Source of the DNA: Buchnera aphidicola (Melaphis rhois)
Lineage (GTDB): Bacteria > Pseudomonadota > Gammaproteobacteria > Enterobacterales > Enterobacteriaceae
Assembly (NCBI RefSeq): GCF_005080745.1
Contig: NZ_CP033004.1
Span: 139,384 to 203,383 of the forward strand
Reading direction: 5' to 3'
DNA length: 64,000 bases
The notes under the pieces were generated by a model. The model was not told the DNA's origin, made no database searches, and saw nothing but the letters and a program-made list of their open reading frames with translations. Made by a program: the position numbers and the translations under genes. Of this stretch, positions 21,824-33,962 are shown piece after piece (the first letter of the stretch is position 1; each line of letters starts with the position of its first letter).

Positions 21824-21852
21824 AGATGGGGTCGCTTTTTTAATCATCAAGG
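21824..21852 (-). promoter_or_regulatory. Sigma-32 (heat-shock) promoter of dnaK-dnaJ
   Basis: On the minus strand the sequence reads CTTGATG (21851-21845), 13 bases, then CCCCATCT (21831-21824). This matches the sigma-32 consensus (CTTGAAA / CCCCATNT), and as I recall the E. coli dnaK P1 promoter it has the same -35 word and the same 13-base spacing. The start of transcription would be near 21816, leaving a leader of about 90 bases. Confidence 0.85.
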
Positions 21853-21910
21853 TTTACGTAAAAAAAAATCATTTAAAGTGATTAATATATTGTATTTGAA
21901 TAGAAAATCT

Positions 21911-21938
21911 TTGATTTTTAGTTTAGTATATCTATATT
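21911..21938 (+). promoter_or_regulatory. Candidate sigma-70 promoter of the nuo operon
   Basis: TTGATT at 21911-21916 and TATATT at 21933-21938 are 16 bases apart, about 30 bases before the nuoA start. In DNA this rich in A and T, such matches can be chance. Confidence 0.3.
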
Positions 21939-21965
21939 TTCATCAAAAATTATATTGATAAAATT

Positions 21966-22370
21966 ATGAATTTTGTAAGAATGTTTTATTATTCTGAATA
22001 TTTAGCTTTTTTTGTATTTTTTTTTATGGCTTTAGGAGTTTGTTTATTAATGTTACTATTGAGTTCAATATTAGGTGGAAAATCTCAATCTCGATATAAA
22101 CATACTCCTTTTGAATCAGGAATAGATCCTGTTGATGATTCTTGTGTCAATATATCTATAAAGTTTTATTTAATAGCGATATATTTTGTTTTATTTGATG
22201 TCGAAGCATTATATTTATATTTGTGGTCGATTAGTATTGTTCAAGTAGGTTGGACCGGTTTTGTAGAAGTTATGTGTTTTGTTCTATTTTTGTTGTTTGG
22301 ATTAATTTATTTAATTCGCTTAAATTCGTTAAATTGGGAGTCGAAAGTCCTACGAAAAACCAGCGGTTAA
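21966..22370 (+). CDS. nuoA: NADH-quinone oxidoreductase subunit A
   Basis: Membrane subunit of proton-pumping complex I. The 134-residue protein (E. coli 147) has three hydrophobic segments and the conserved loop HTPFESGIDPVDDS (the cysteine-free equivalent of ND3 loop) followed by KFYLIAIYFVLFDVEALYLY. First gene of the complete 13-gene nuo operon, divergent from dnaK. Its C-terminal tail is shorter than in E. coli. Confidence 0.96.
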   Translation: MNFVRMFYYSEYLAFFVFFFMALGVCLLMLLLSSILGGKSQSRYKHTPFESGIDPVDDSCVNISIKFYLIAIYFVLFDVEALYLYLWSISIVQVGWTGFVEVMCFVLFLLFGLIYLIRLNSLNWESKVLRKTSG

Positions 22371-22393
22371 CTTTCTGACAAACAGGTAATTTT

Positions 22394-23068
22394 ATGAAAT
22401 ATACGTTAACTAAAATAAACGTTTCAGAGCAAAATAAAAATTATCCTATTCAAAAACAGGAAACTACATCTGATCCTATTGAAGATTATATTAAAAAAAA
22501 TATTTATATGGGTAAAATTAGTAAATATATTCATAACCTAGTTAATTGGGGCAGAAAAAATTCTTTGTGGCCTTATAATTTTGGATTATCTTGCTGTTAT
22601 GTGGAAATGGTTACTTCATTTACTTCCATAAATGATGTCGCGCGATTTGGTTCTGAGGTGTTTCGCGCATCTCCTAGGCAAGCTGATTTTATGGTTATAG
22701 CTGGGACTCCATTCATTAAAATGGTTCCTGTTATTCAACGTTTATATGATCAAATGTTAGATCCAAAATGGGTAATTTCTATGGGTTCTTGTGCTAATTC
22801 AGGAGGTATGTATGATGTTTATTCTGTAGTTCAAGGTGTAGACAAATTTTTACCTGTAGATATATATATACCTGGTTGCCCTCCTAGACCTGAAGCGTAC
22901 ATAGATGGGTTAATGTTGTTGCAAAAATCTATTTCTAAAGAACGTCGCCCACTTTCGTGGGTTATTGGAGAGCAAGGAGTTTATCGTGCTAATTTTCCTT
23001 CAGAGAAAAGTAAACGTAGAGAAAGACATATTTCTATTAAGACACTTCGCTCTCAAGATAAAGTTTAA
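22394..23068 (+). CDS. nuoB: NADH-quinone oxidoreductase subunit B
   Basis: Peripheral-arm subunit carrying iron-sulfur cluster N2, which passes electrons to quinone. The 224-residue protein (E. coli 220) keeps the four N2 cysteines in [22 protein letters not shown] and [11 protein letters not shown]. The cysteine of E. coli AGTCFTKM is Pro here (AGTPFIKM), but it is not a cluster ligand. Lies 23 bases after nuoA. Confidence 0.98.
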   Translation: MKYTLTKINVSEQNKNYPIQKQETTSDPIEDYIKKNIYMGKISKYIHNLVNWGRKNSLWPYNFGLSCCYVEMVTSFTSINDVARFGSEVFRASPRQADFMVIAGTPFIKMVPVIQRLYDQMLDPKWVISMGSCANSGGMYDVYSVVQGVDKFLPVDIYIPGCPPRPEAYIDGLMLLQKSISKERRPLSWVIGEQGVYRANFPSEKSKRRERHISIKTLRSQDKV

Positions 23069-23155
23069 AACGAAGTATAAGTAAACTTGATTGTGATAGT
23101 TTTATTTTGCTTTATTTTCTATTTAACGAAATAATATGAGATTATTATGTAATCT

Positions 23156-24958
23156 ATGAAAAAAAATATTGTGGCTAGATATAATGATGTAAAAGAGAAT
23201 ATGATCGCTAGTCATATTAATAGTGATATTGTAAAAGAATTGTTTAATAACTTTGGTAAGGATAAATTTGTTCTTCAATCTACTTTAATGGGCGTTCCCG
23301 TACTATGGATTAGTTCTGATTTATTATTAAAAATTGGAAAATTTTTGTTAAATATTTGTAATCCATATACTACATTATTTGATCTTCATGGTATCGATGA
23401 AAGATGTCGTATTCATCGATATGGGTTACCATCAGCTGATTTTTCGGTATTTTACCATTTTATTTCTTTTTCTCGAAATAGTGATGTGATATTCAAAATT
23501 GCGTTATTGAGTAACAAACTTAATGTATCTACATTAACAGGATTATATCCGAATGCTAATTGGTATGAACGTGAAACTTGGGAAATGTTCGGAATTATTT
23601 TTGACAATCATCCACATTTGACTCGTATTATTATGCCTAAAACCTGGATTGGTCATCCTTTGCGTAAAGATTATCCTTCTAGAGCGACTGAGTCTTCTCC
23701 TTTTACCTTGAATAAATTTAAAGAAGATTCGGAAATGAGTTCATTAAAATTTTGCCCGGAAGAGTGGGGGATGAAAAAACATAGTACTAGTAGTAATTAT
23801 ATGTTTTTAAATTTAGGACCTAATCATCCATCTTCTCACGGAGTATTTCGTATTGTTTTGCAATTGGATGGAGAAGAAATAGTTGATTGTGTTCCGGATA
23901 TTGGATATCACCATCGTGGAGCTGAAAAGATAGGAGAACGTCAAACGTGGCATAGTTATATTCCATATACTGATCGTATCGAATATCTTGGTGGATGTGT
24001 TAACGAAATGCCTTATATATTAGCAATAGAAAAAATGGCAGGCATTAAAGTTCCAGAAAAGGTAGAAGTGATTCGTATTATGTTATCCGAATTATTTAGA
24101 ATCAATAGTCATTTATTGTATATTTCTACTTTTATTCAGGATGTTGGTGCTATGACACCTGTTTTCTTAGCTTTTACTGATCGTCAGAGAATTTATGACA
24201 TTATTGAAGCGATTACTGGATTTCGTATGCATCCAGCATGGTTTAGAATTGGAGGAGTTGCTCATGATTTGCCTAAAGGATGGAGTGAATTACTAAAAAG
24301 TTTTTTATTATGGATGCCTGACCGGTTAATTAAATATGTTAATTCTGCATTAAAAAATAGTATTTTAATTAGTAGATCAAAAGGTGTGGCTGAATACAAT
24401 AAATGCGAGGCGTTAAAATGGGGTGTAACAGGATCTGGACTACGTGCTACGGGCCTAGATTTTGATGTTCGGAAAAATAGACCTTATTCAGGTTATAACA
24501 ATTTCGAGTTTGAAATTCCTATAGGAACTGGTATTAGTGATTGTTATTCTCGAGTTATGTTAAAAGTAGAAGAAATTTGGCAAAGTCTTTTTATTTTGAA
24601 GCAATGTCTAAACAATATGCCAGATGGTCCTTTTAAGGCAGACCATCCATTAACTACACCTCAACCTAAAGAACGAGTGCTTCAACATATTGAAACTATG
24701 GTTACTCATTTTTTACAAGTTTCTTGGGGTCCGATAATTCCTCCTAATGAGAGTTTTCAAATGATTGAAGCAACTAAAGGAATCAATAGCTATTATTTAA
24801 TTAGTGATGGTAATACTACAAGTTATAGGACTAGAATAAGAACACCTAGTTTTCCTCATTTACAACAAATACCGTCAGTTATTCGTGGAAGTTTAATATC
24901 AGATTTAATCGTTTATTTAGGTAGTATTGATTTCGTTATGTCTGATGTTGATCGTTGA
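23156..24958 (+). CDS. nuoCD: NADH-quinone oxidoreductase fused subunits C and D
   Basis: Fused quinone-module subunit, as in E. coli (both about 600 residues). The N-terminal C part shows [13 protein letters not shown] near residue 138 and HPLRKDYP near 170; the D part starts around 217 with [15 protein letters not shown] and includes [14 protein letters not shown] and [15 protein letters not shown]. The fusion is therefore ancestral for this group and not a new event. The gene ends 10 bases before the nuoE start chosen here. Confidence 0.98.
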   Translation: MKKNIVARYNDVKENMIASHINSDIVKELFNNFGKDKFVLQSTLMGVPVLWISSDLLLKIGKFLLNICNPYTTLFDLHGIDERCRIHRYGLPSADFSVFYHFISFSRNSDVIFKIALLSNKLNVSTLTGLYPNANWYERETWEMFGIIFDNHPHLTRIIMPKTWIGHPLRKDYPSRATESSPFTLNKFKEDSEMSSLKFCPEEWGMKKHSTSSNYMFLNLGPNHPSSHGVFRIVLQLDGEEIVDCVPDIGYHHRGAEKIGERQTWHSYIPYTDRIEYLGGCVNEMPYILAIEKMAGIKVPEKVEVIRIMLSELFRINSHLLYISTFIQDVGAMTPVFLAFTDRQRIYDIIEAITGFRMHPAWFRIGGVAHDLPKGWSELLKSFLLWMPDRLIKYVNSALKNSILISRSKGVAEYNKCEALKWGVTGSGLRATGLDFDVRKNRPYSGYNNFEFEIPIGTGISDCYSRVMLKVEEIWQSLFILKQCLNNMPDGPFKADHPLTTPQPKERVLQHIETMVTHFLQVSWGPIIPPNESFQMIEATKGINSYYLISDGNTTSYRTRIRTPSFPHLQQIPSVIRGSLISDLIVYLGSIDFVMSDVDR

Positions 24959-24968
24959 ACTTAAAAAT

Positions 24969-25463
24969 ATGTTAAAAGAAACGTTAGATAATGATTTTAT
25001 ATTAAGTAATGAAGAAAAAACAGAGATATTGAATAAAAAAAATGATTATGAAGATGCTCGAGCTAGTTCTATAGAAGCATTAAAAATTGTTCAAAAAAAA
25101 AGAGGTTGGATTTCTAAAAAAGCTATTTATGAAATAGCAAAAATTCTTGATATTTCTGCCAGTGACTTAGAAGAAATTGCTACATTTTATAGTCAGATTT
25201 TTAGACGTCCCGTAGGACGTAATATAATACGTTATTGTGATAGTGTAGTATGTTATATGTATGATTGCGAAAAAATTAGACATTTTTTAGAAAATCATTT
25301 GAATATTATAATTGGAGAAACAACAAAAGATTTGCGTTTTACTTTGTTACCGATATGTTGTTTAGGAAATTGTGATAAAGCTCCGACTATAATGATAAAC
25401 GATACTATTTTTTCTCGTGTAACTTTAAAATCAATAGTTAAATTGTTGGAATTACATAAGTGA
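24969..25463 (+). CDS. nuoE: NADH-quinone oxidoreductase subunit E
   Basis: Subunit of the NADH dehydrogenase module with the 2Fe-2S cluster N1a. From the ATG at 24969 it has 164 residues (E. coli 166). Cluster cysteines lie in [12 protein letters not shown] and [10 protein letters not shown]. Upstream in-frame starts at 24927 and 24945 overlap nuoCD; I prefer 24969 because its length matches the family, but 24945 (MLIVEL...) cannot be excluded. The stop overlaps the GTG start of nuoF. Confidence 0.94.
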   Translation: MLKETLDNDFILSNEEKTEILNKKNDYEDARASSIEALKIVQKKRGWISKKAIYEIAKILDISASDLEEIATFYSQIFRRPVGRNIIRYCDSVVCYMYDCEKIRHFLENHLNIIIGETTKDLRFTLLPICCLGNCDKAPTIMINDTIFSRVTLKSIVKLLELHK

Positions 25464-26788
25464 AAAAAATATTGCGTACTTCAGAAACCCATCCGTTAAC
25501 TTGGTGGTTAAATGAAAATGAAGATGTAGTCTGGATTCAAGAATATAAAAAAAATGGTGGGTATTGTGCGTTTGAAAAAGCAATTAAAACTATTAAATCT
25601 GAAGAAATCATAAATACTATAAAAAATTCGGGACTAAAGGGGCGCGGAGGAGCAGGGTTTTCTACAGGAATAAAATGGAGTTTGGTTTTTAAAAATAGTA
25701 GCTCTAGCGTTCGTTATTTGTTATGTAACGCTGATGAAATGGAACCTGGAACGTATAAAGATAAATTTTTAATAGAAAAAATCCCTCATCAATTAATAGA
25801 AGGTATGTTGATTAGTGCATTAGCATTGAAAGTTAGAAGAAGTTATATTTTTTTGAGAGGTGAATATATTGAATCTGAAAATATTTTAAAGAAAGCTATC
25901 TTTGAAGCAAATGAATACGGATATTTAGGCAGTAATGTGTTGAAGTCAGGATTAAGTTTTGAAATTTTTTTGCATAGTGGTGCAGGTCGTTATATTTGTG
26001 GAGAAGAAACTGCATTGATTAATTCGCTGGAAGGAAAGAGAGCGAATCCAAGATTTAAGCCTCCTTTTCCTGCTATGGCGGGACTGTGGGGAAAGCCTAC
26101 TTGTATAAACAATGTGGAAACGTTATCTAATATACCGTCTATTATTTCTAACGGTTCAGAATGGTATAAAAATTTATCGAAAAGTACTGATTCTGGTACT
26201 AAAATGATGGGATTCTCAGGAAAAGTTAAAAACCCAGGTTTATGGGAGTTACCTTTTGGAATTACTGCGCGCGAGATATTGGAAGATTATGCTGGTGGTA
26301 TGAAAAATGGACTAAAATTGAAAGCCTGGCAGCCAGGTGGAGCTAGTACAGATTTTTTAACGCCTGAACATATTGATTTACCTATGAGCTTTTCTAGTAT
26401 TAGCAACGCAGGTAGTCGATTAGGTACTGCTATTGCTATGGTAGTAGATCATACTGTAAACATGGTATCTTTGGTTAGAAATATTGAAGAATTTTTTTCT
26501 CGTGAATCTTGTGGGTGGTGTACTCCGTGTCGTGATGGTTTACCTTGGATTGTCTCTATTTTGAGATCATTAGAGAAACATCAAGGTCAAAATAATGATA
26601 TTAAAATTTTAGAGCAATTGTGTCATCATCTAGGACCAGGAAAAACATTTTGCGCGCACGCTCCAGGAGCAATTTCACCTTTAAAAAGTGCTATTAAACA
26701 TTTTCGTTCAGAATTTGAATCTGGTCTTTCGAGATCTTCAATTATCAGTGTTAAATCTATTGAAGGTATTCAATCGAATATGGAGTAA
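25460..26788 (+). CDS. nuoF: NADH-quinone oxidoreductase subunit F
   Basis: NADH- and FMN-binding subunit with 4Fe-4S cluster N3; the entry point for electrons. The 442-residue protein (E. coli 445) begins with GTG in a GTGA overlap with nuoE, and its start aligns with E. coli NuoF ([11 protein letters not shown]). Motifs are [16 protein letters not shown] (FMN), [33 protein letters not shown], and the cluster block [12 protein letters not shown]. Confidence 0.98.
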   Translation: MKKILRTSETHPLTWWLNENEDVVWIQEYKKNGGYCAFEKAIKTIKSEEIINTIKNSGLKGRGGAGFSTGIKWSLVFKNSSSSVRYLLCNADEMEPGTYKDKFLIEKIPHQLIEGMLISALALKVRRSYIFLRGEYIESENILKKAIFEANEYGYLGSNVLKSGLSFEIFLHSGAGRYICGEETALINSLEGKRANPRFKPPFPAMAGLWGKPTCINNVETLSNIPSIISNGSEWYKNLSKSTDSGTKMMGFSGKVKNPGLWELPFGITAREILEDYAGGMKNGLKLKAWQPGGASTDFLTPEHIDLPMSFSSISNAGSRLGTAIAMVVDHTVNMVSLVRNIEEFFSRESCGWCTPCRDGLPWIVSILRSLEKHQGQNNDIKILEQLCHHLGPGKTFCAHAPGAISPLKSAIKHFRSEFESGLSRSSIISVKSIEGIQSNME

Positions 26789-26907
26789 GTTAATCAAATG
26801 AAAAATATTTTAATAGTATTGTTTTAAACGAAATATTATTGAGTTTGTTAAATATAATATTTTATACCTTCATAAAGATTCTATTGAATGGGAATAAAAA
26901 CGATTTT

Positions 26908-29637
26908 ATGACTATTATTTTTATAAATAATAAAAAATATGATGTTAATGAATCAGATAATTTATTACATATCTGTTTATCTCTTGGTTTTGATATTCCA
27001 TATTTTTGTTGGCACCCAGCATTAGGAAGTGTTGGTGCATGTCGACAGTGTATTGTAAAACAATATCATAGTTTTGAAGATAAAATTGGTCGGTTAGTAG
27101 TATCTTGTATGACCTCTATTGTAGAAGGATTAATAATTTCTACCGATGATCATGAATCAAAAGATTTTAGAAAAAGCGTTACTGAATTGTTAATGACTAA
27201 TCATCCTCATGATTGCCCTGTTTGTGAAGAAGGTGGTAGTTGTCATCTTCAAGATATGACAGTAATGAATAAACATTATATTCGTCGTTATAGATTTAAA
27301 AAGCGGACTCATAATAACCAGTATTTAGGTTCTTTTATTGGACATGAAATGAATCGATGTATATCGTGTTATAGATGTGTTCGTTATTATAAAGATTATT
27401 CTGATGGTATAGATTTTGGAGTGTATGGAATTAGTAATAATGTTTATTTTGGACGATTAGAAGAAGGACCTCTGGACAGTGAATTTTCGGGAAATTTAAT
27501 TGATGTTTGTCCTACTGGAGTTTTTACTGACAAAATACAATCAGAAAAATATACAAGAAAATGGGATTTACAATATGCACCAAGCATTTGTCAGCATTGT
27601 TGTATTGGGTGTAATATCACTGCTGGAGAAAAATATGGAGAAATATGTAAGATTGAAAATCGATATCACGGAAGTATAAATCGTTATTTTTTGTGTGATT
27701 TAGGTCGATTTAGTTATAGCTATTCTAATTTGCAAGATCGTCCTAGATATTCTGTTGTTCGATTTAAAAATGAAGAAAAAGTATTAGAAAGTGTAGATTC
27801 TTCTATCGAACTAATAACAAAACGTCTTGTATCTGTATCTAAAGTATTAGGAATAGGTTCTAGTAGAGCTAGTTTAGAAAGCAATTATGCACTACAAAAT
27901 TTGGTGGGAATAGAACATTTTTCGGTTGGAATGCTTCAAAATGAGTGGGATTGTGTAATATTAATTATAAAAATTTTGAAAAATAGTGGAATTTATACTC
28001 CTACATTACGAGAAATTGAGGAGTATGATACAATTCTTATTTTAGGTGAAGATATTACTCAAACCTCTCCAATGATAGCACTTTCTGTTCGTCAAGCAGT
28101 AAAAGGAAAGTCTAGAAGCATAGCCTTATCTAAAAATATTCCAAAGTGGCATACATTGGCTATTAAGAACGTTTCACAAAAGATAAGAAATAAATTGTTT
28201 ATCATTAATACTCATAGTACTAAGTTGGATGATATTTCTGAAGCAAGTTATTTTTGTTCTATAAATAATCAGGTTAAATTAAGTTTTGAAATTGCTCATA
28301 AAATTGATCGTAATTTTTCTAATGTAAGTAATTTGAGTGAAAATGAAATTATAATTGTAGAAAAAATTGTTTATGCATTGTTATCATCTAAAAATCCTCT
28401 TATTATTTCAGGATCTCATTCTAATAGTATTGAATTAATTCAAGCGGCTCATAATATAGCAAAAGCGTTAAAGAATATAAAAAAACGAGTTGGATTAGTT
28501 TTGTTAACGTCTGCTTCTAATAGTTTAGGTGTAGGTTTGTTAGAGGGTATTTCTTTAGAAAGAGCTATGAATAGTATATTAGAAAAAAAATATGATTCTT
28601 TAATAATTTTAGAAAATGATTTATATCGATATTTTCCTAAATCTAAAGTTAAACAAGTATTTAATAATGTTAAAAACATCTTGGTTATTGATCATATTAA
28701 TACTAATACTATGAAAAAAGCTCATATTGCTCTTCCAGTAACTAATAGTTTTGAAAGTTCAGGAACTGTTGTAAATTATGAAAGTCGAGCACAACGTTTT
28801 TTTCAGGTATATGATCCAAATTTTTATGGTAATAATTGGCATATTTTAGATAGTTGGATGTGGTTGCATCGTATAGATTGTACATTACGTAAGAAGCATC
28901 AGATGTGGTATAGGTTAGATGATGTTGTTCATAGTATATTTTCTGATAATTTGAATTTTAAGCAGTTAAGAATTATAGCTCCTGATTCATCTTTTAAAGT
29001 TTTTGGTCAAAAATTAGCTCGATCTCCACATCGATGTAGTGGGAGAACTTCCGTAAGATCTAATATTGATGTACATGAGATTAGCCAGCCAGAAGATAAG
29101 AATTCTATGTTTTCATTTTCGATGGAAGGTTGTCAACAATCCTACAAGCATTCTTCTTATATACCTTTTGCTTGGGTTCCAGGTTGGAATTCTATACAAG
29201 CATGGAATAAGTTTCAGAAGAATATTAATGGAGAATTATATTGTGGAGATTCTGGTAAACGCTTGTGTTTGTACGATTCTAATAAATCTATGCCTTGGTT
29301 TGACAATACTCTTGTTGGTATTTTTCACAAAAATTATAGTATATTTCCTTATTATTTGTTATTTGGTAGTGAACAATTGTCACAATTATCTCCAGTAATA
29401 AAAAGAAATACATTAAAAGATGCAATAGGCATGATTAGTAAACAAGATGCAGATTGTTTATCTGTTCAATCAGGATCGACAATGGAATTTAGTTATTTTG
29501 ATACAAAATTTGTAATAAAAGTTAAAGTTTCTTCTGAAATTGAGTCTGGACAGTTGGGATTGCTTCTAGGTTATCTTGATATTCCTCTTTTTTTATCTCG
29601 GAGAATGGTTGTAAATTTACGGAAGATAACTGTATGA
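26908..29637 (+). CDS. nuoG: NADH-quinone oxidoreductase subunit G
   Basis: Largest subunit of the NADH module, carrying several iron-sulfur clusters. From ATG 26908 it has 909 residues (E. coli 908). N-terminal cluster ligands lie in [27 protein letters not shown] and [13 protein letters not shown]; the additional N7 cluster ligands are in [10 protein letters not shown] and the later FLCDLGRF. The C-terminal half is the divergent molybdopterin-oxidoreductase-like domain. The open frame extends upstream to 26839, but that stretch has no family match. Confidence 0.96.
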   Translation: MTIIFINNKKYDVNESDNLLHICLSLGFDIPYFCWHPALGSVGACRQCIVKQYHSFEDKIGRLVVSCMTSIVEGLIISTDDHESKDFRKSVTELLMTNHPHDCPVCEEGGSCHLQDMTVMNKHYIRRYRFKKRTHNNQYLGSFIGHEMNRCISCYRCVRYYKDYSDGIDFGVYGISNNVYFGRLEEGPLDSEFSGNLIDVCPTGVFTDKIQSEKYTRKWDLQYAPSICQHCCIGCNITAGEKYGEICKIENRYHGSINRYFLCDLGRFSYSYSNLQDRPRYSVVRFKNEEKVLESVDSSIELITKRLVSVSKVLGIGSSRASLESNYALQNLVGIEHFSVGMLQNEWDCVILIIKILKNSGIYTPTLREIEEYDTILILGEDITQTSPMIALSVRQAVKGKSRSIALSKNIPKWHTLAIKNVSQKIRNKLFIINTHSTKLDDISEASYFCSINNQVKLSFEIAHKIDRNFSNVSNLSENEIIIVEKIVYALLSSKNPLIISGSHSNSIELIQAAHNIAKALKNIKKRVGLVLLTSASNSLGVGLLEGISLERAMNSILEKKYDSLIILENDLYRYFPKSKVKQVFNNVKNILVIDHINTNTMKKAHIALPVTNSFESSGTVVNYESRAQRFFQVYDPNFYGNNWHILDSWMWLHRIDCTLRKKHQMWYRLDDVVHSIFSDNLNFKQLRIIAPDSSFKVFGQKLARSPHRCSGRTSVRSNIDVHEISQPEDKNSMFSFSMEGCQQSYKHSSYIPFAWVPGWNSIQAWNKFQKNINGELYCGDSGKRLCLYDSNKSMPWFDNTLVGIFHKNYSIFPYYLLFGSEQLSQLSPVIKRNTLKDAIGMISKQDADCLSVQSGSTMEFSYFDTKFVIKVKVSSEIESGQLGLLLGYLDIPLFLSRRMVVNLRKITV

Positions 29638-29668
29638 TTATGTTTTTAATAATTATAATGGGGGGAAA

Positions 29669-30607
29669 GTGCTAGTTTTAAAATCTATTTTAATTTTGTT
29701 CTTTATTTTAATTTGTTCAGCAATGATGAGTATCGTAGAACGTAGAGTATTAGGATTATTACAAAATCGTTATGGACCTAATAGAGTTGGTTGGCAGGGA
29801 ACGTTACAGATAGTAGCAGATATGATTAAAATATTTTTTAAAGAAGATTGGATTCCCGATTTTAGTAGAAAAATAATCTTTGTATTAGCTCCGATATTAG
29901 GGTTTATGTCTTTGCTATTGGTTATAGTAATAATACCTGTTAGCTTTCATTTTGTGATAATCAATTTGAATATAGGTATTTTATTTTTTTTAATGATGGC
30001 TTCATTATCTGTATATTCTGTATTGTTGGCTGGTTGGGCTAGTAATAATAAATATGCATTATTAGGTTCAATTAGAGCTACAGCACAAACATTGTCATAT
30101 GAAGTTTTTTTAGGCCTTTCTTTAATGGGAGTAGTAGCTCGTGCACAGTCTTTTAATATGATTGATATTGTTAAAAGTCAGTTATTTATGTGGAATTGTA
30201 TTCCTCAATTTTTTGGGTTTATTACTTTTTTTATAGCAGGTTTAGCATTATGCCATAGACATCCTTTCGATCAACCTGAATCAGAACAGGAATTAGCAGA
30301 TGGCTATCATATTGAATATTCGGGAATGAAATTTGGTTTATTTTTTATCGGAGAATATATTTCTATCATAATAGTTTCGAGTTTAATTACTGCTTTATTT
30401 TTTGGTGGTAGTTTATTATTTGGATCTTCTTCTATTTTTTGGTTTATGTTAAAAACTATGTTTTTTGTATTTATGTTTTTTTTAATTAGAGCTTCTTTAC
30501 CTCGTCCTCGTTATGACCAAATAATATTATTCGGATGGAAATTTTGTTTTCCATTAACATTAATAAATTTAATGATCACTTCTATTGTTATATTATGTAA
30601 ATCTTAG
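29669..30607 (+). CDS. nuoH: NADH-quinone oxidoreductase subunit H
   Basis: Membrane subunit that forms the quinone channel. The 312-residue protein (E. coli 325) has about eight hydrophobic helices and the conserved blocks [19 protein letters not shown] and [17 protein letters not shown]. The start is GTG at 29669; no in-frame ATG lies between it and the nuoG stop. The first transmembrane helix begins earlier than in E. coli because the N-terminus is about a dozen residues shorter. The purine run GGGGGGAAA directly before the GTG is very close for a ribosome site. Confidence 0.94.
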   Translation: MLVLKSILILFFILICSAMMSIVERRVLGLLQNRYGPNRVGWQGTLQIVADMIKIFFKEDWIPDFSRKIIFVLAPILGFMSLLLVIVIIPVSFHFVIINLNIGILFFLMMASLSVYSVLLAGWASNNKYALLGSIRATAQTLSYEVFLGLSLMGVVARAQSFNMIDIVKSQLFMWNCIPQFFGFITFFIAGLALCHRHPFDQPESEQELADGYHIEYSGMKFGLFFIGEYISIIIVSSLITALFFGGSLLFGSSSIFWFMLKTMFFVFMFFLIRASLPRPRYDQIILFGWKFCFPLTLINLMITSIVILCKS

Positions 30608-30625
30608 TAATCAGAGATTAATTAT

Positions 30626-31168
30626 ATGAATATTTTAAAAAAAGCGTATAGTTTAATTAGTCAAGTACGTAGTATGTGGCTAACTTTTATTAATATTTTT
30701 TCAAAACGTGAAACTGTTATGTATCCAGAGCAACCTGTTTACCTTTCTCCTAGATATAGGGGTCGTATTATATTATCTAGAAATTTGAAAGGTGAAGAGC
30801 GATGTGTTGCTTGCAATTTGTGCTCAGTAGTATGTCCTGTAGGCTGCATTTCATTGAAAAAATCTGTCTCAAAAACTAAACGTTGGTATCCTGAATTTTT
30901 TCGAATTAATTTTTCTCGATGTATATTTTGTGGATTATGTGAGGAAGCTTGCCCGACAGCTGCTATTCAATTGATTCCTGATTTTGAATTGTCGGAACAT
31001 AAAAGGCAGGATTTAGTGTATGAAAAAGAAGATTTATTAATTTCTGGGCCTGGTAAATATTCTGACTATGATTTCTATCGATTTTCAGGTGTGGATATGG
31101 AAGAAAAGAAAAAAGGAGATTTAGATTTTGAATCTCATCCGATTGATGTAAAAACATTACTACCTTAA
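30626..31168 (+). CDS. nuoI: NADH-quinone oxidoreductase subunit I
   Basis: Ferredoxin-like subunit with two 4Fe-4S clusters (N6a and N6b) linking the NADH module to N2. The 180-residue protein has the same length as in E. coli, with cluster motifs [15 protein letters not shown] near residue 60 and [15 protein letters not shown] near 99. It lies 18 bases after nuoH and 10 before nuoJ. Confidence 0.98.
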   Translation: MNILKKAYSLISQVRSMWLTFINIFSKRETVMYPEQPVYLSPRYRGRIILSRNLKGEERCVACNLCSVVCPVGCISLKKSVSKTKRWYPEFFRINFSRCIFCGLCEEACPTAAIQLIPDFELSEHKRQDLVYEKEDLLISGPGKYSDYDFYRFSGVDMEEKKKGDLDFESHPIDVKTLLP

Positions 31169-31178
31169 GGGCAATAGT

Positions 31179-31673
31179 ATGGAGTTTTCTTTTTATAGTT
31201 TTGGATTGATATCAATTATATGTACTATATTAACTATTTTCAGTAAAAACCCCATGCATTCATTGATTTATTTAATAATATCTTTTTTATCTACGTCTGG
31301 TATATTTTTTTCACTAGGAGCGTTTTTTGCAGCTGCATTAGAAGTTATAATTTATGCTGGTGCTATTATGGTATTGTTTGTATTTGTAATTATGATGTTT
31401 AATTTTAAAGATTTCACTTATTATTCGGTAACATCCGATAAATCTGTAGTTAAATTAACAATGTTTGCTATTCTGTTCTTAGTATTAACTATTTCCATAG
31501 TGTTTTTGTTATTTGGCTTAAACAATAGATATATATTTAATACAGTAATTAGTACGAAAGAAGTAGGAATAAAATTATTTAGTGATTATATTTTTCTGGT
31601 TGAATTGGCATCAATATTATTATTGAGTGCATTGGTAGTTGTATGCCATATTGGAAAGAATAAGAAAGTATGA
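31179..31673 (+). CDS. nuoJ: NADH-quinone oxidoreductase subunit J
   Basis: Membrane-arm subunit equivalent to mitochondrial ND6. The 164-residue protein (E. coli 184) has five hydrophobic helices and the conserved FAAALEVIIYAGAIMVLFVFVI-like block, quoted in part as EVIIYAGAIMVLF. The shorter length is at the C-terminus. Confidence 0.95.
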   Translation: MEFSFYSFGLISIICTILTIFSKNPMHSLIYLIISFLSTSGIFFSLGAFFAAALEVIIYAGAIMVLFVFVIMMFNFKDFTYYSVTSDKSVVKLTMFAILFLVLTISIVFLLFGLNNRYIFNTVISTKEVGIKLFSDYIFLVELASILLLSALVVVCHIGKNKKV

Positions 31674-31706
31674 TAAATATTATTAATTAAGTTAGGATAA
31701 TTACGT

Positions 31707-32009
31707 ATGATTTCTTTATTTCATGGTCTGGTTTTATCGTCTATTTTATTAATCCTAGGTTTAATATCGTTAATTATGCACAGAAATATATTATTTATGT
31801 TGATTAGTTTAGAAATCATGATTAATGCAGTATCTTTGGCATTAGTAGTAGTGGGTAGTTATTGGAACCAAGTAGATGGACAAATAATGTATATTTTAAT
31901 TTTAACTTTAGGTGCTTCAGAGTCAGGAATAGGATTAGCATTATTAGTACAATGTTACCGACAATTTAAAACTTTAGACATTAATAAGTTAAGTGAGATG
32001 CATGGATGA
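31707..32009 (+). CDS. nuoK: NADH-quinone oxidoreductase subunit K
   Basis: Small membrane subunit (ND4L equivalent) of 100 residues, the same length as in E. coli. Two acidic residues needed for proton transfer are visible in the membrane segments: [12 protein letters not shown] and [16 protein letters not shown] (E. coli Glu36 and Glu72 positions). Its stop overlaps the nuoL start as ATGA. Confidence 0.97.
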   Translation: MISLFHGLVLSSILLILGLISLIMHRNILFMLISLEIMINAVSLALVVVGSYWNQVDGQIMYILILTLGASESGIGLALLVQCYRQFKTLDINKLSEMHG

Positions 32010-33847
32010 GTATTGCGTATATAATAATTTTAATTCCGTTAACAAGTTGTATTTCATTATTTTTTTTTAAAGAATGTTTTTCTGATAAGCAAGTGTTAAG
32101 ATTTGCAATTGGATCTATTTTTTTATCTATGTTATTTTCAATTTATTTAATGACAACATTTTCTTATCAAGGAGAAAATATATTAACTAAAAAATTATGG
32201 ACATTCATATCCGTAAATGGTTTTAAAATTAATTTTGGATTATTGATAGATGGTTTGTCTCTTACTATGTTAGTTATGGTAACTTGTATAGGATTTCTGA
32301 TTCATTTATTTTCTGCTTGGTATATGCGTATTAAATGTGAGTTATCAAATTATTTTGCTTATATGAATTTGTTTATTATTAGCATGATATTATTGGTTCT
32401 ATCTGATAATTTAGTATTTATGTTTTTAGGATGGGAAGGAGTTGGGATATGTTCCTATTTATTAGTAGGATTTTATCATAAAAATATCAGTTCTGGTTAT
32501 GCCGCTTTAAAAGGATTTATTATTACTAGAATTGGAGATATTTTTTTATTATTATCAATATTTTTTATTTATAGAGAATTTGGAACTACAAATTTTGAAG
32601 AATTAAAATTAATTTTAAAAACAATTACAATAAATGAGCATATAGGATCGTTATATTTTATTACTGTATTTCTGTTAATTGGAGCTATAGGAAAATCTGC
32701 TCAAGTTCCATTACATACTTGGTTAGTAGATGCTATGGTTGGTCCTACTCCGGTATCTGCTCTAATACATGCTGCTACTATGGTTACAGCTGGAGTATAT
32801 TTGATAGCTCGAACTCATTTTTTATTTTTATTTTGTCCAGAAGTGTTATATATTTTAGGAATAATAGGTAGTAGTACTTTAATTATTTCTTGTTGTTCGG
32901 CTTTAGTTCAAACTGATATAAAACGAATATTAGCCTATTCGACTATGAGTCAAATAGGTTATATGTTGATTTCATTAAGTATGCAAAATTGGACTGCAAC
33001 CATTAGACATTTAATTGCTCATGCAATTTTAAAAGCTTTGCTTTTTCTTTCTGCTGGTTCAATCATTATTTCATTAAACAATGAAAGAAACATTTTTAAA
33101 ATGGGCGGATTAAAGAATCAACTTCCTTTTTTATACATTGCATTTTTAATTGGCGGTGCTTCTTTATCTTCGTTTCCTATTATTACGTCAGGATTCTACA
33201 GTAAAGGGGATATTTTATTTTTTGCTTGGGAAAATAATTATATTATTTTTTTTATATCTTGTTTCTTAGGTTTGTTGTTAACAACTATATATACATTCAG
33301 AATGGTGTTTGTAATATTTCATAGAGTTGTAAAGAAACAGTGTATATCTAAATCATCATTTAGTCATAATTTCCCATTGGTGTTATTGATAGTTTTTTCT
33401 ACTTTTATTGAATCGTATATTGTGTTCCCATTGTCTTACGTTTTCCCTATGGAAAAAGTAATTTTTCATTCAAGGCTTTTATTAGAAGTTATATGTGGTT
33501 TTATATCTTTATTTGGCATTGTTTTATCTTATTATTTATGGGTAGTAAATAGTAAGATAATTGATAATATATTACGTACTAGAGTGGGAATGTATATAAA
33601 TTATTTTTGGATTAATGCATGGGGTTTTGATTGTGTGTATAATTTAATTTTTATTAAACCTTATCTTTATATTTCTAAAATTTTATATTCTGATCCTATT
33701 GATATTGTTATTCGTTATCCTAAAATTTTGTTAAATGATTTTTATAAAAAATTATTATTCATTCATAATGGATATTTACATTCATACATCATATTGGTTT
33801 TATCTGGATGTTTAATATTACTATTAACTGTAACATTACATAGTTAA
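32006..33847 (+). CDS. nuoL: NADH-quinone oxidoreductase subunit L
   Basis: Antiporter-like proton-pumping subunit (ND5 equivalent) of 613 residues, equal to E. coli. The core has about 14 transmembrane helices with [17 protein letters not shown] near residue 142, [16 protein letters not shown] near 230, and the broken-helix [12 protein letters not shown] block, followed by a long C-terminal lateral helix. Starts within the nuoK stop codon. Confidence 0.98.
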   Translation: MSIAYIIILIPLTSCISLFFFKECFSDKQVLRFAIGSIFLSMLFSIYLMTTFSYQGENILTKKLWTFISVNGFKINFGLLIDGLSLTMLVMVTCIGFLIHLFSAWYMRIKCELSNYFAYMNLFIISMILLVLSDNLVFMFLGWEGVGICSYLLVGFYHKNISSGYAALKGFIITRIGDIFLLLSIFFIYREFGTTNFEELKLILKTITINEHIGSLYFITVFLLIGAIGKSAQVPLHTWLVDAMVGPTPVSALIHAATMVTAGVYLIARTHFLFLFCPEVLYILGIIGSSTLIISCCSALVQTDIKRILAYSTMSQIGYMLISLSMQNWTATIRHLIAHAILKALLFLSAGSIIISLNNERNIFKMGGLKNQLPFLYIAFLIGGASLSSFPIITSGFYSKGDILFFAWENNYIIFFISCFLGLLLTTIYTFRMVFVIFHRVVKKQCISKSSFSHNFPLVLLIVFSTFIESYIVFPLSYVFPMEKVIFHSRLLLEVICGFISLFGIVLSYYLWVVNSKIIDNILRTRVGMYINYFWINAWGFDCVYNLIFIKPYLYISKILYSDPIDIVIRYPKILLNDFYKKLLFIHNGYLHSYIILVLSGCLILLLTVTLHS

Positions 33848-33962
33848 TTTTTAACTTGATATAATAAGATGTTATTTAAATTAATTGGGGTAAATATTTC
33901 TAATTATTTACATATTATTAAATTTACTAAGTAAATATACTAGAATCGGGAACATAATTAAC

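Noticed and set aside
23156-24958. NuoC and NuoD as one protein, at first sight a novel fusion.
   Set aside because: The same fusion is present in E. coli and relatives, so it is inherited.
26839-26907. An upstream extension of nuoG by 23 codons.
   Set aside because: The extension has no family match and the ATG at 26908 aligns with E. coli NuoG.
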